A DNA stretch of 64,000 bases from assembly GCF_007677875.1 (NCBI RefSeq), contig NZ_VEDO01000002.1:248001-312000 (forward strand), in the 5' to 3' direction. Shown one piece after another: positions 53,496 through 61,972 of this stretch. This stretch comes from Variovorax boronicumulans (lineage in GTDB: Bacteria > Pseudomonadota > Gammaproteobacteria > Burkholderiales > Burkholderiaceae_C). Under the pieces are notes generated by a model. It was not told where the DNA came from. It saw nothing but the letters and a program-made list of their open reading frames with translations, and searched no databases. The position numbers and the translations under genes were made by a program. Each line of letters opens with the position of its first letter. The first letter of the stretch is position 1.

Positions 53496-53687
53496 ATGCA
53501 GTGCATCGCCTGCGGCCGTGAGGGCCACCCATCCGCCCGCTGCCCCTTGCAGCTGTGGAAACGGGAGGCGCCTGTGCCCAGGCCGGCGGCGGCGCACGCC
53601 GCGCAGCGCCCAGCTCCGACCGCGCCACCGTTGTGCCGGCTCGACAGCCACGACCGCTCGCGGGAGGCTTGGCTGCACCTGGGCTGA
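53496..53687 (+). CDS. CCHC zinc-knuckle microprotein
   Basis: A 63-residue small protein. A good AGGAG ribosome site lies 7 bases before the ATG. The first residues form a zinc-knuckle pattern C-x2-C-x4-H-x4-C (MQCIACGREGHPSARCPLQL, with Cys3, Cys6, His11, Cys16), the retroviral-type single-stranded nucleic acid binding motif, rare in bacterial proteins. The remaining 45 residues are Pro/Ala/Arg-rich and probably unfolded. It stands alone between a divergent ligase operon and a TPR membrane protein. Function unknown; the start site and motif together make it more than a random frame. Confidence 0.6.
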   Translation: MQCIACGREGHPSARCPLQLWKREAPVPRPAAAHAAQRPAPTAPPLCRLDSHDRSREAWLHLG

Positions 53688-53802
53688 GAGCCGCGTTGCA
53701 AATGTCATCGAACCGCCAGACGCTGCAACGGCGCTGCAGTGCGCCGGCGGGACAGTGCGTCCATGGCAGGGCCGCCCGTCCTGCCACTTGCAGGAGACGC
53801 GC

Positions 53803-54708
53803 ATGACCGTAACGACCACCACCTCCCGCCGCCGCGGCGCGACCCGCCTGCTGCTGGCGCTCGCCTGTGCCGCCACGCTGGCCGGCCCGGCGCTGGCCGC
53901 CGATGCCAGCCTGGACCAGGTTTACCAGGCGGCCTACGGCGGCCACGTGGACCAGGCCCTGCAGATGATGGATCCGGTGCTGCGCGACCATCCGAACAGC
54001 GCCAAGGCCCACTACGTCGAGGCCGAGCTGCTGGCCCAGCAGGGCCGGCTGGGGCCGGCGCGCACCGAGCTGGCCACCGCGGAGCGGCTGGCCCCCGGGC
54101 TGCCTTTCGTCCAGGAGCAATCGTTGCAGCACCTGCACCGCGTGCTCGACCAGGCGCCCGTGGCGACCGGCCGCACCGCGCTCACCATGCCGGCGGCCGA
54201 GGCCGCCCACGGGCGCCCGCTGGCCTGGGGCCTCGGCCTGGCCGTGGCGTTCGGCGCGCTGCTGGGCTGGCTGCTCACGCGGGCCAACCGGCCTAGGCCC
54301 ACACCCCAGGGCCAGGACATGGTGCCCATGGCAGCGGCAGGACCGTCGATGGCCTGGCCGCGCGGCCCGGTGTCGTCCGAGGGCGCGGCACCTTGGGGTG
54401 CCGCACCGGCGCCAGCGGCCGGCCCGGGCTGGGGCACACAGGTGGCGGCCGGCGTGGCCGGTGGCCTGGCGGCCGGTGCCGCGGCCGTGGCGGGACAGGA
54501 ACTGGGTCGGCGCCTGTTCGGCCACGAGGCCGTGGCCGCGCCCGCGTCCGTGCCCTACGCGGCGCCGCAGACGCCGGTGGCACCGGTGGCACCGGTGGCA
54601 GATGGCTGGTCCGATCCGGACTTCGGCATCCGGGATGCGGGCGCTGGTTGGGACGACGACACGACCGACCGCGACGCAGGCGGCCTGGGCGGGAACTGGG
54701 ACGTCTGA
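53803..54708 (+). CDS. TPR-containing membrane protein
   Basis: A 301-residue protein with AGGAG before the ATG at 53803. Signal peptide or N-terminal anchor at 1-33 (cleavage near ALA-ADA), TPR-like helices at about 36-118 (VYQAAYGGHVDQALQMMDPV, NSAKAHYVEAELLAQQGRLG), one membrane segment at 140-158, then a Pro/Ala-rich linker, a glycine-rich hydrophobic stretch (about 205-232) and an acidic Asp/Gly tail ending in GGNWDV. I do not know a named family member. Adjacent genes are the zinc-knuckle microprotein upstream and a convergent response regulator 16 bases away. Confidence 0.75.
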   Translation: MTVTTTTSRRRGATRLLLALACAATLAGPALAADASLDQVYQAAYGGHVDQALQMMDPVLRDHPNSAKAHYVEAELLAQQGRLGPARTELATAERLAPGLPFVQEQSLQHLHRVLDQAPVATGRTALTMPAAEAAHGRPLAWGLGLAVAFGALLGWLLTRANRPRPTPQGQDMVPMAAAGPSMAWPRGPVSSEGAAPWGAAPAPAAGPGWGTQVAAGVAGGLAAGAAAVAGQELGRRLFGHEAVAAPASVPYAAPQTPVAPVAPVADGWSDPDFGIRDAGAGWDDDTTDRDAGGLGGNWDV

Positions 54709-54724
54709 GTGGCGCCCGCCCCGT

Positions 54725-55471
54725 TCAGTACAAGGTCTCGACGCTGGCGTTGAACAGGTAGCCCGCGCCGCGCTCGGTCAGGATCAGCTGCGGCGTGAAC
54801 GGGTCGGCCTCGATCTTGCGGCGCAGCCGCAGGACCTGCACGTCCACCGTGCGGTCGTAGACCTCGGCGTTGTGCAGGCGCGAGAGCTGCAGCAGCTGGT
54901 CGCGGCTCAGCACGCGCTGCGGCGCGCTGCAAAAGGCCGCCAGCAGGCTGAACTCGTTGTTGCTGAGGTCCAGCTTGCGGCCGTCCGCATGGCTCAGCTT
55001 GCGCGTGCGCAGGTTGAACTCCCAGCCCGCGAAGCGGTACGCGCGGCGCTTGTCGTCGCGGCTGGCCAGTTCGGTCTGCACGTGGTAGCGGCGCAGCACG
55101 GCACGGATGCGGGCCAGCAGTTCGCGCGGACTGAAGGGCTTGGTCACGTAGTCGTCGGCACCGAGCTCCAGGCCCATCACGCGGTCGGCCTCTTCGGCCT
55201 TGCCCGTCAGCAGCACGATGGGAATGCCGGCGCGCTCGCGCAGCGCGCGTGCCAGCTGCATGCCGTCTTCGCCCGGCATCTTCAGATCCAGCAGCACCAG
55301 GTCGATGGCCTCGCGGTCCAGCAGCTCCAGCATGGCCGCGCCGCTGGCGACGGCCGACACGCGCAACTCGTTCGCGGCCAGGTACTCCTGCAGCAGATCG
55401 CGCACGGCGGGGTCGTCGTCGACGACCAGGATGTGGCCGGCGGGTGCGGCCGGCGGGGGCGTGGCGGACAT
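54725..55471 (-). CDS. Response regulator, OmpR family
   Basis: A 248-residue DNA-binding response regulator: receiver at about 12-125 with DDD at 18-20, Asp62 in LLDLKMPGED, Thr in VLLTGKA and Lys in VTKPFSP; then a winged-helix domain (about 150-245) ending in RGAGYLFNASVETLY. The start at 55471 (MSATPPPAAPAG) is 28 bases from the start of the divergent hybrid kinase. This arrangement strongly suggests they are partners, though the kinase carries its own receiver. Confidence 0.93.
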   Translation of the reverse strand: MSATPPPAAPAGHILVVDDDPAVRDLLQEYLAANELRVSAVASGAAMLELLDREAIDLVLLDLKMPGEDGMQLARALRERAGIPIVLLTGKAEEADRVMGLELGADDYVTKPFSPRELLARIRAVLRRYHVQTELASRDDKRRAYRFAGWEFNLRTRKLSHADGRKLDLSNNEFSLLAAFCSAPQRVLSRDQLLQLSRLHNAEVYDRTVDVQVLRLRRKIEADPFTPQLILTERGAGYLFNASVETLY

Positions 55472-55499
55472 ACTTGGGGCTTCCGATGGGCTCGATGCA

Positions 55500-58025
55500 A
55501 TGGACGATTCCACTATAGCCGTGCCACCGCCCGGCCCCGACCGCGCGCACCTGCGCGGCGTCGCTGCCGTGCTGCTGGTGGAGGCGCTGATCCTGCTGGC
55601 CGTGGCCTGGGGCCTGTGGGTGCTGCGCCAGCAGTCGCTGGACGGCGAACTGCGCCGGCTGGGCTCGCTGGCCGCCGCCATGGCCACACAGGCCGATGCC
55701 GGGCTGGACGTGGCCGAGGCGACGCTGCGCGCCACCCGCACCGAGCTGGCCGAGGGTCTGATCCAGCCCGGCACCGAGGCCGCGCAGACCCTGCTGCACA
55801 CGCGCATGGCGGCGCTGCCGCAGTTCCGCGCGCTGGCGGTCACCGATGCGGCGGGCCGCATCCTGGTCAGTTCGGTGCCCGGTCCGCTGCCGGCCGGCTC
55901 GCTGGCCGGGCTGGACTTCTTCCGCGCCGCCCAGGCGGGCCTGGCGGAACGGGCCTTCGTCGGCACGCCGTTCCCCAGCCTGCGCGATGGCCGGCCGCTG
56001 GTGGCCATGGCCATCCCGTGGAACGCCGCCGATGGCGGCTTCCTGGGGGCCGTGGTGCTGCTGGCCGATCCCGAAGTGCTGGACGGCAATTTCCGCCGCA
56101 TCGCGCCGGCCGCCGACACCAGCCTGGCGATCTACCGCAGCGACCGCGTGCTGGTCTCCGACGGTCCGGGCGAAGACCCCTCGCAGCTGCTGCCTGCCAG
56201 CGTGACCGATGCGCTGTGGGACATGCCGGCACCGCACCGGGTGCGCCTGGCCGACGGGCGCGAGCGCCTGGTGGCCGCGCAGGCCCTGCGCGGCCATCCG
56301 CTCATGGTCGTGGTGGCGCGCGACCTGCGGCCGGCCCTGGCCGACTGGACCGAGCAGGCCTGGCTGGTGGTGGCCTTCGGCGCTTCGGCACTGACGGTCA
56401 CGCTGTTCCTGCTGGTGCGCAACGTGCGCGAGCAGCGGCTGCGCCTGTCGGCACAGCAGGCACTGGCGGCCGACCAGCAGCGCGCGCTGCGTGCCTTCCA
56501 GGCCGCGCAGGAGGGTAACTGGGAGTGGGATGCACGCTCGGACCGCGTGGACCTGTCGCCGCGCATGAAGGAGCTGCTGGGCCTGGCGCGCGACGCACCC
56601 GTGCCGACGGACCCCATGGCGCTGCTGCGCGAGCGCGTGCACCCGCGGGACCTGCGCGCATTGCGCCATGCGCTGGCGGCGCATGCGCGCGGGCGCCGGC
56701 CGCTGTTCGACGCGACCGTTCGCGTGCGCCAGGCCGGCGGGCGCTGGCGCCATGTGCGCCTGCGCGGCAATGCCTGGCGCGATGCGGGCGGCGCGCCGCT
56801 GCTGTTCTCGGGCATGGCGGCGGACGTCAGCGAGGAGGTGGAGGGCCGCGCGCGCGAGCATGCGCTGGCGGACCAACTGCAGCGCGCGCGCCGGCTGGAG
56901 GCGATCGGCACGCTGGCCGGCGGCGTGGCGCACGACTTCAACAACATCCTGGCCTCGGTGGTCGGCTATGGCGAACTGGCGCGCGCGGCCGCGCGCGAGG
57001 GTTCGGACCAGGCGCGCCAGCTCGACCAGGTGCTGCAGGCCGGCCAGCGCGGCAAGGCGCTGGTGGAGCGCGTGCTGTCGTTCAGCCGCGGCACGCCGCA
57101 TGTGGCGCAGCGCTTCGCCCTGCAGCCCGTGGTCGAGGAGGTGCTGCAGCTCATGGCGGCCTCGCTGCCGGCCGGGGTGACGCTGGCGCCGCAGCTGGAG
57201 GCGCCCGCCGCCGTGCTGGCCGGCGACCCCACGCTGCTCTACGAGGCCGTGTTGAACCTGTGCACCAACGGCGTGCAGGCCATGCCGGACGGCGGCGCGC
57301 TGCAGGTGGTGCTCGCGGTGGAAACCGTGGACACCGCGCGCACGCTGTTCGAAGGCCAGCTGCAGCCAGGCCGCTACGCGCGGCTGCGCGTGCAGGACAG
57401 CGGCACCGGCATCGCGCCCGAGGCCATGGACCGCCTGTTCGAGCCCTTCTACACGACCAAGGGACCGCGCAAGGGCACGGGCCTGGGCCTGGCCGTGGTG
57501 CATGGCGTGGCCGCCGAACTCGGCGGCGCCATCGACGTGCAGAGCCGGGCAGGCGAGGGCGCCTGCTTCACGCTGTACCTCCCGTGCCTGGACGCGCCGG
57601 CCGATGCCATGGCCCCGCTGGCCGGCGGCGCGGCGCCGCTGGGCCAGGGCCAGACCGTGCTCGTGGTCGACGACGAGCCCGCGCTCGTGGCGCTGGCCGA
57701 AGAGATGCTGGCCGGCCTGGGCTACGAGCCCTTCGGCCTGGTCTCCAGCACCGAGGCGCTGGCGCGCTTCACGGCCACTCCCGGGCGCTTCGACCTCGTG
57801 CTGACCGACGAGCGCATGCCCGAGCTGCCCGGCACCGAGCTCGTGGCGGCGCTGCGCCGCATCCGGCCGGACCTGCCCGTGGTGCTGGCCAGCGGTTACG
57901 GCGGGCCGGAACTCGCGCAGCGCGCCGCGGCGGCCGGCGTGCGCGTGGTGGTGGCCAAGCCGCTGGCGCGGGCCGAGCTCGCGCGCGCGGTGGCCCAGGC
58001 GCTGCGCCCGCCGTTGCAAACGTAA
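55500..58025 (+). CDS. Hybrid sensor histidine kinase with C-terminal receiver
   Basis: An 841-residue membrane kinase. TM1 is at about 20-42, a periplasmic double-Cache-like domain at about 45-280, TM2 at about 286-308 and a PAS domain at about 335-445. A HisKA variant with GGVAHDFNNILASVVGYGEL (His478) follows, then HATPase (NLCTNGVQAM, DSGTGI, GTGLGLAVV), and a C-terminal receiver with VLVVDDEPAL, Asp in LVLTDERMPE and Lys in VVAKPLA. The AHDFNN type is typical of hybrid kinases that feed a separate regulator, here the divergent OmpR-type protein. ATG at 55500 in frame; earlier open frame lies in the regulator. Confidence 0.92.
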   Translation: MDDSTIAVPPPGPDRAHLRGVAAVLLVEALILLAVAWGLWVLRQQSLDGELRRLGSLAAAMATQADAGLDVAEATLRATRTELAEGLIQPGTEAAQTLLHTRMAALPQFRALAVTDAAGRILVSSVPGPLPAGSLAGLDFFRAAQAGLAERAFVGTPFPSLRDGRPLVAMAIPWNAADGGFLGAVVLLADPEVLDGNFRRIAPAADTSLAIYRSDRVLVSDGPGEDPSQLLPASVTDALWDMPAPHRVRLADGRERLVAAQALRGHPLMVVVARDLRPALADWTEQAWLVVAFGASALTVTLFLLVRNVREQRLRLSAQQALAADQQRALRAFQAAQEGNWEWDARSDRVDLSPRMKELLGLARDAPVPTDPMALLRERVHPRDLRALRHALAAHARGRRPLFDATVRVRQAGGRWRHVRLRGNAWRDAGGAPLLFSGMAADVSEEVEGRAREHALADQLQRARRLEAIGTLAGGVAHDFNNILASVVGYGELARAAAREGSDQARQLDQVLQAGQRGKALVERVLSFSRGTPHVAQRFALQPVVEEVLQLMAASLPAGVTLAPQLEAPAAVLAGDPTLLYEAVLNLCTNGVQAMPDGGALQVVLAVETVDTARTLFEGQLQPGRYARLRVQDSGTGIAPEAMDRLFEPFYTTKGPRKGTGLGLAVVHGVAAELGGAIDVQSRAGEGACFTLYLPCLDAPADAMAPLAGGAAPLGQGQTVLVVDDEPALVALAEEMLAGLGYEPFGLVSSTEALARFTATPGRFDLVLTDERMPELPGTELVAALRRIRPDLPVVLASGYGGPELAQRAAAAGVRVVVAKPLARAELARAVAQALRPPLQT

Positions 58026-58139
58026 TGCGGCGCCAGCCCGCCCGCATGGCGGCGTAACCAGGCGCGTGCACAGTGGCGTGCAACGGAGCCGCTGGCGCAT
58101 GGCGCACCCGGCCCGTCATGGACGAGGAAAGGAATCACC

Positions 58140-58790
58140 ATGCGCAAGAACGCCAACCGCCGGGTCGTGCAAGCCCTGGCTGCAGTGGCGGCGCTGCTGG
58201 CCGGCAGCGCCATGGCCACCGAATACGGCACTGTGGTCTCCAAGACGGCCGTCTACAGCCAGGTGGCCATACCCGTGCAGCAATGTGTGCAGCAGGACCA
58301 GGTCAGCCGGGCCCAACCCAGCGGCGCCGGCGCGCTGATCGGCGCGCTGGTCGGTGGCGGGGCCGGCAACCTGATCGGCCACGGCAGCGGCCGTGCGCTG
58401 GCCACCGGCGTGGGCGTGCTGGCCGGCGCCATCACCGGCAACAACGTCGAGGCCAACGGTGCGCCCACCGTCGTCACGCCCGTGCAGACCTGCCACCAGG
58501 AGCAGCGCTTGGAGAACCGGCTGGTCGGCTTCGACGTGGTCTACGACTACAACGGCCAGCGCTACAGCACGCGGCTGGCCAGCGACCCGGGCGACCACGT
58601 GCCGCTCAACGTCAGCGTGACGCCGGCCAATGCAGTGGTGCAGCCGGCACCCGTGGCCTACGGCAGCACCACCGTGCTGCCGCCCGTGGTCGTGGCGCCG
58701 GCCCCGGTGGTCGTGCAGCGTCCCTGGGTCGCGCCGGTGGGTGTGGAGGTCGATGCCGGCTGGGGCTGGGGCGGCCGCCACTGGCACTGA
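58140..58790 (+). CDS. Glycine-zipper 2TM-domain outer membrane protein (SlyB-like)
   Basis: A 216-residue protein with AGGAAAG before the ATG. A signal peptide ends near AMA-TEY. Residues of about 60-100 form the glycine-zipper hairpin (GALIGALVGGGAGNLIGHGS, then GVGVLAGAITGNNVEA), as in the 17-kDa surface antigen / SlyB family. A beta domain follows (VVYDYNGQRYSTRLASDPGD) and the C-terminus is Val/Pro-rich, ending in WGGRHWH. No lipobox is seen, unlike classic SlyB. Probably an envelope protein linked to stress. Confidence 0.85.
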   Translation: MRKNANRRVVQALAAVAALLAGSAMATEYGTVVSKTAVYSQVAIPVQQCVQQDQVSRAQPSGAGALIGALVGGGAGNLIGHGSGRALATGVGVLAGAITGNNVEANGAPTVVTPVQTCHQEQRLENRLVGFDVVYDYNGQRYSTRLASDPGDHVPLNVSVTPANAVVQPAPVAYGSTTVLPPVVVAPAPVVVQRPWVAPVGVEVDAGWGWGGRHWH

Positions 58791-58901
58791 TGCCGGCGAG
58801 GTTGCAGATGCAACCTGCGCCACCCTGCGCGTAGCCGTCTGGCAATGGCTGCGGCGCACCATGGACCCATCGCAACACAGCTTCCCTGAAAGGAGTTCAC
58901 C

Positions 58902-59246
58902 ATGTTCAACGACAGCGCTTCCCACTCGGTCTTGCTCGGTGCCATCGTCGGTGCCGGTGGCTACGATGGCCACCTGGAATCCAGTGCGCCGGCGCCTTCG
59001 CACGAAGCCGCCGAGCGCGAGGCCCGGCACGATCTGCAGATGGCCCAGGTCGAGCTCTACTGTGACCACCGGGCCCAGGCGCTGGTGGCGATCCGGCACG
59101 CCATGCAACTGCTCGAGGCCTGTGACGACAAGGCGCTGGAGACCCAGCTGGCGAAGCTCAGCGAGGCCGCCTGGCATGTGCGCCACAACGACAGCCTCCT
59201 GGCCGTGGACCTGCTGGACCAGGCCAAGGACCGGCTGCACGCCTGA
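58902..59246 (+). CDS. Small helical protein of unknown function
   Basis: A 114-residue soluble protein with a strong AAGGAG site 7 bases before the ATG. A short Gly/Ser-rich N-terminus precedes a helical domain (about 33-112) with evenly spaced Leu and Ala (AQVELYCDHRAQALVAIRHA, LETQLAKLSEAAWHVRH), suggesting a helical hairpin or small bundle. No family recognised. It is flanked by the glycine-zipper gene upstream and convergent hemerythrin, both envelope- or stress-type genes. Confidence 0.7.
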   Translation: MFNDSASHSVLLGAIVGAGGYDGHLESSAPAPSHEAAEREARHDLQMAQVELYCDHRAQALVAIRHAMQLLEACDDKALETQLAKLSEAAWHVRHNDSLLAVDLLDQAKDRLHA

Positions 59247-59270
59247 GCAACCGGTGCATGGTGCGCGGCC

Positions 59271-59759
59271 TCAGGCCGCCGCCGTGTGCTCTTCGAGCAG
59301 TTCGGCCTTGCGCGCCTCGAGCTGCTCGCGCATTGCTACCAGATCCAGCTTGCGTGCGCTGCGGGCCTTGGGAAAGATCTCGTTGCGCTCTTCCTTCACG
59401 TGGTGGTCGATGTACTCGCCCAGCACCTTGACCTTGGCGTCGTGCACTTCGGGGCTGTCCTCGCCGGCCTCGATCTGCGCGATGAGGTCCTTGGCCGTCT
59501 GGTGCTCGATCTCCGCCTCGTCGATGAGGTCGGTGGCCGACATGGCGGCGCGCAGGGCCGGGTAGAAGATCTCCTCTTCGATCTGCGCATGCACGGTCAG
59601 CTGCGTGCAGATCTCGCGCGCGAGTTCCTCCTTGCGCGCCACGGCGGTGCGGCTGCGCGAGCCGGCCAGTTCCTCGTATTCCTTGAACAGCTTCTTGACG
59701 GCGCGGTGGTCGGCGTCCAGCAGGTCGCAGGCGTCTTTCGTGGTCTTGGTCGTGGCCAT
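59271..59759 (-). CDS. Hemerythrin HHE domain protein
   Basis: A 162-residue protein with a good GGAG before the ATG at 59759. It is an HHE-type four-helix bundle binding a di-iron centre: His18 in DADHRAVKK, His57 and Glu61 in HAQIEEEIFYPAL, His86 in EAEIEHQTAK, and His119/His120 and Glu124 in DHHVKEERNEIFP. Such proteins bind O2 or NO, or guard iron-sulfur repair. The upstream in-frame sequence is GC-rich and not coding. A perfect 16-bp inverted repeat lies 58-106 bases upstream. Confidence 0.92.
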   Translation of the reverse strand: MATTKTTKDACDLLDADHRAVKKLFKEYEELAGSRSRTAVARKEELAREICTQLTVHAQIEEEIFYPALRAAMSATDLIDEAEIEHQTAKDLIAQIEAGEDSPEVHDAKVKVLGEYIDHHVKEERNEIFPKARSARKLDLVAMREQLEARKAELLEEHTAAA

Positions 59760-60081
59760 GGTGTCGCTCTCCTTCGTGGGTTGGAAAGATTCCATGCTGG
59801 CAGGCGGTGCGGCGCTGCGCTGTAGGCCCGCGCAGCCGGGGCACGGCATCGCGGGCCTACAGCGCTGTCGCCCGCGGCGCACGGCGCCTGTGGGGCGGGG
59901 CCGCATGCACAGGGCGGGCCCGGTGACGGGCGCGCTCGTGCGTGGTAGAAATTTGCCCGGAAAGGCTGTGGCGAGGACGGGAGGACGGCTGGGTGGGGGT
60001 GTCCAGCCGGTCGGGATCGTGGGCACGGATGCGCAGGTCGCCAGGGCTCAGGTCACACCACTCAGCGCATTGGAGGTCTCC
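59760..60081. other. Gap upstream of hemerythrin and of the decayed chemoreceptor
   Basis: A 322-base region holding the promoters of two divergent genes. The one clear feature is the 16-bp perfect inverted repeat at 59817-59865. The rest is GC-rich; the AT-richer piece near 59945 (GGTAGAAATTTGCCCGG) could carry a promoter for the chemoreceptor remnant, but no paired boxes convinced me. Confidence 0.4.
59817..59865. repeat. Perfect 16-bp inverted repeat upstream of hemerythrin
   Basis: Left arm GCGCTGTAGGCCCGCG (59817-59832) and right arm CGCGGGCCTACAGCGC (59850-59865) match at all 16 positions with a 17-base spacer. As RNA on the hemerythrin strand it is a very stable leader hairpin; as DNA it could be a double operator. 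It has no T-run, so a simple terminator is unlikely. A similar TGTAGGC/GCCTACA pair lies upstream of the first chemoreceptor. Confidence 0.75.
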
Positions 60082-61126
60082 ATGGGGTTCCTGTCACGCT
60101 TGAACATCGGCCCGCGTCTGGGCGTCGGCTTCGGCATCGTGCTGCTGCTGTCGATCCTGGTGGGCGTGCTCGCGCTGCATCGGCTCGGCACCGTCAACGA
60201 CGCCACCCGCGACATGGCCACCAACTGGCTGGTGTCCATGGATGCGCTCGACGATTACCGCACCGACCTGGCCGTGGTCCGCGACGCCGAGGGCGCGCAC
60301 CTGTCGGCCGTCCAGGCCAGCGACATGGCGGCGCAGGAGAGCAGCATCAAGACCGCCCTGGCGGCGATGGACAAGAGCTGGCAGCGGCACGAGCCGCTCA
60401 TCGGCGACGGTGCCGAGCGCAGACTGGCGGCGTCGCTCAGAACCGCGCAGCAGGCCTATTTCGCGGCGCTGGACAGAACCCTGGTGGCTTCGCGCAAGGG
60501 GCCCGATGCGGCCCAGGAGGGCGCTGGCGCTACATGACCGACAGCGGCGCGGGCGGGTGAGCAGGGCCGCGCCTTCGCGGTCGTGGCCGGTGAGGTGCGC
60601 AGCCTCGCGCAGCGCAGCGCCGACGCGGCCAAGGAGATCAAGGCGCTCATCACGCAGAGCGGCGACCGCGTGGAAACCGGGGCCCGACTGGTGGCCGAGG
60701 CCGGCAGTTCCATGGACGAGATCGTGGCCCAGGTGCGGCGCGTGAACGACCTCATCGCCGAGATCAGCGCCGCCAGCCGCGAACAGAGCAGCGGCATCGG
60801 CCAGATCGGCGAGGCGGTGTCGCAGCTGGACCAGGTGACGCAGCAGAACGCCGCGCTGGTCGAGGAAATGGCTGCGGCGGCCGACAGCCTCAAGAACCAG
60901 GCCGCGCATGACACGGGCGGTGGCGGTGTTCCGCGTGGCCGCGAACGCCCCCGTGCCGTTGGCGACCGCGCCCCGCGCCGCGGTGACGACGCCGCCGCCG
61001 ATGCCACCGCGCAGCCCGCAACGGCCGGCCGCCGTGCGCGTGGCGGCGCCGTCCACCGCGCGTGCGCTGCCACCGAAGACCACCAAAGAGAAGGAGACGG
61101 CCGAGGCCGACTGGGAGGCGTTCTGA
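60082..61126 (+). pseudogene. Decayed methyl-accepting chemotaxis protein
   Basis: A chemoreceptor gene broken by an internal deletion. It starts normally (GGAGG, ATG 60082, MGFLSRLNIGPRLGVGFGI, TM1, and about 110 residues of periplasmic four-helix domain), then stops at 60537. The signalling tip resumes in another frame at about 60557 ([20 protein letters not shown]). Everything between - the second membrane helix, HAMP and half of the hairpin - is missing. A second frameshift at about 60905 moves the tail into a third frame ending in ADWEAF, which fits the xWxxF CheR/CheB docking pentapeptide after a Lys/Glu-rich linker. The intact ancestor was therefore an adaptation-competent receptor, unlike the two intact ones in the window. 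Confidence 0.85.
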
Positions 61127-61136
61127 ACGGCGCGGC

Positions 61137-61910
61137 TCAGGCCCGCGTCAAGCGCAGCCCGCCGTCGACCAGCAGGATCTCGCCCGTGGTCTTGGCCGCG
61201 CCCACGCCGAGCCACCAGGCCGCTTGGGCGATGTCCTCGGGCTGGATGATGTCGGCCAGTGCGGCGCGCTGCTTGTAGCTCTCCACCGAAGCCGCATAGG
61301 TGGTCTCGCCCAGGCCGTTGCGGAGCCAGGGCGAATCGACCAGGCCCGGCGCGATGCCGTTGGCGCGGATCTTCGGCCCCAGCGCACGGGCCAAGCCGAT
61401 GGTCATCGCGTTGAGCGCGCCCTTGGAGGCCATGTAGGCGATGGACGAGCCCGTGCCCATGAACGAGGCGATCGACGAGACGTTGACGACCGCGGTGACG
61501 GGATGCTGCTCCAGCAGCGGCACGAAGGCGCGCGTCATCTGGTACGCGCCGACCACGTTGACGGCGTAGATCTGCTGGAAGTCCTCGGCCTGCAGGCCAT
61601 CCAGGTTCTTGAGCGGCACGAAGCGCGTGGTGCCCGCGTTGTTGACCAGCACGTCGGCGCGGCCCCAGCGTGCCTGCACGTCGGCGGCGAAGCGGCGGCA
61701 GTCGGCATCGCTGGACACATCGGCCTTGACGACCAGCACGTCGGCCCCGAGGTCGCGGCATTGCTGCGCGACCTGTTCTGCGGGCGCCGGATCGCGCGAG
61801 TAGTTGATGGCCACGTTCCAGCCCTGGCTGGCGTAGAGGCGGGCGGTGGCCGCGCCGATGCCGGAGGAGGAGCCGGTGACGACGCAGACCTTGCGGGCGG
61901 ATGCTTGCAT
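61137..61910 (-). CDS. Short-chain dehydrogenase/reductase
   Basis: A classical SDR of 257 residues. The Rossmann motif [12 protein letters not shown] is at 12-23, NNAG follows at about 88, the Ser in NVSSIAS and the active-site YMASK complete the triad, and the C-terminal VDGGLRLT is the usual end. The ATG at 61910 is preceded by AAAGG; the open frame above it is not coding. It is the next gene after a divergent-pair LysR regulator on the same strand. Cofactor is probably NAD(P); the substrate is unknown. Confidence 0.93.
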   Translation of the reverse strand: MQASARKVCVVTGSSSGIGAATARLYASQGWNVAINYSRDPAPAEQVAQQCRDLGADVLVVKADVSSDADCRRFAADVQARWGRADVLVNNAGTTRFVPLKNLDGLQAEDFQQIYAVNVVGAYQMTRAFVPLLEQHPVTAVVNVSSIASFMGTGSSIAYMASKGALNAMTIGLARALGPKIRANGIAPGLVDSPWLRNGLGETTYAASVESYKQRAALADIIQPEDIAQAAWWLGVGAAKTTGEILLVDGGLRLTRA

Positions 61911-61972
61911 GTTCGTGCCTTTGCTGGGTTGGGTTGCCGGTCCAGTATCGGCCGCACCGGCGCAGCCGCCTG

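Noticed and set aside
53311-54525. 404-residue minus-strand frame opposite the TPR membrane protein
   Set aside because: Antisense shadow with no motif; the plus strand has ribosome sites, a signal peptide and TPR helices.
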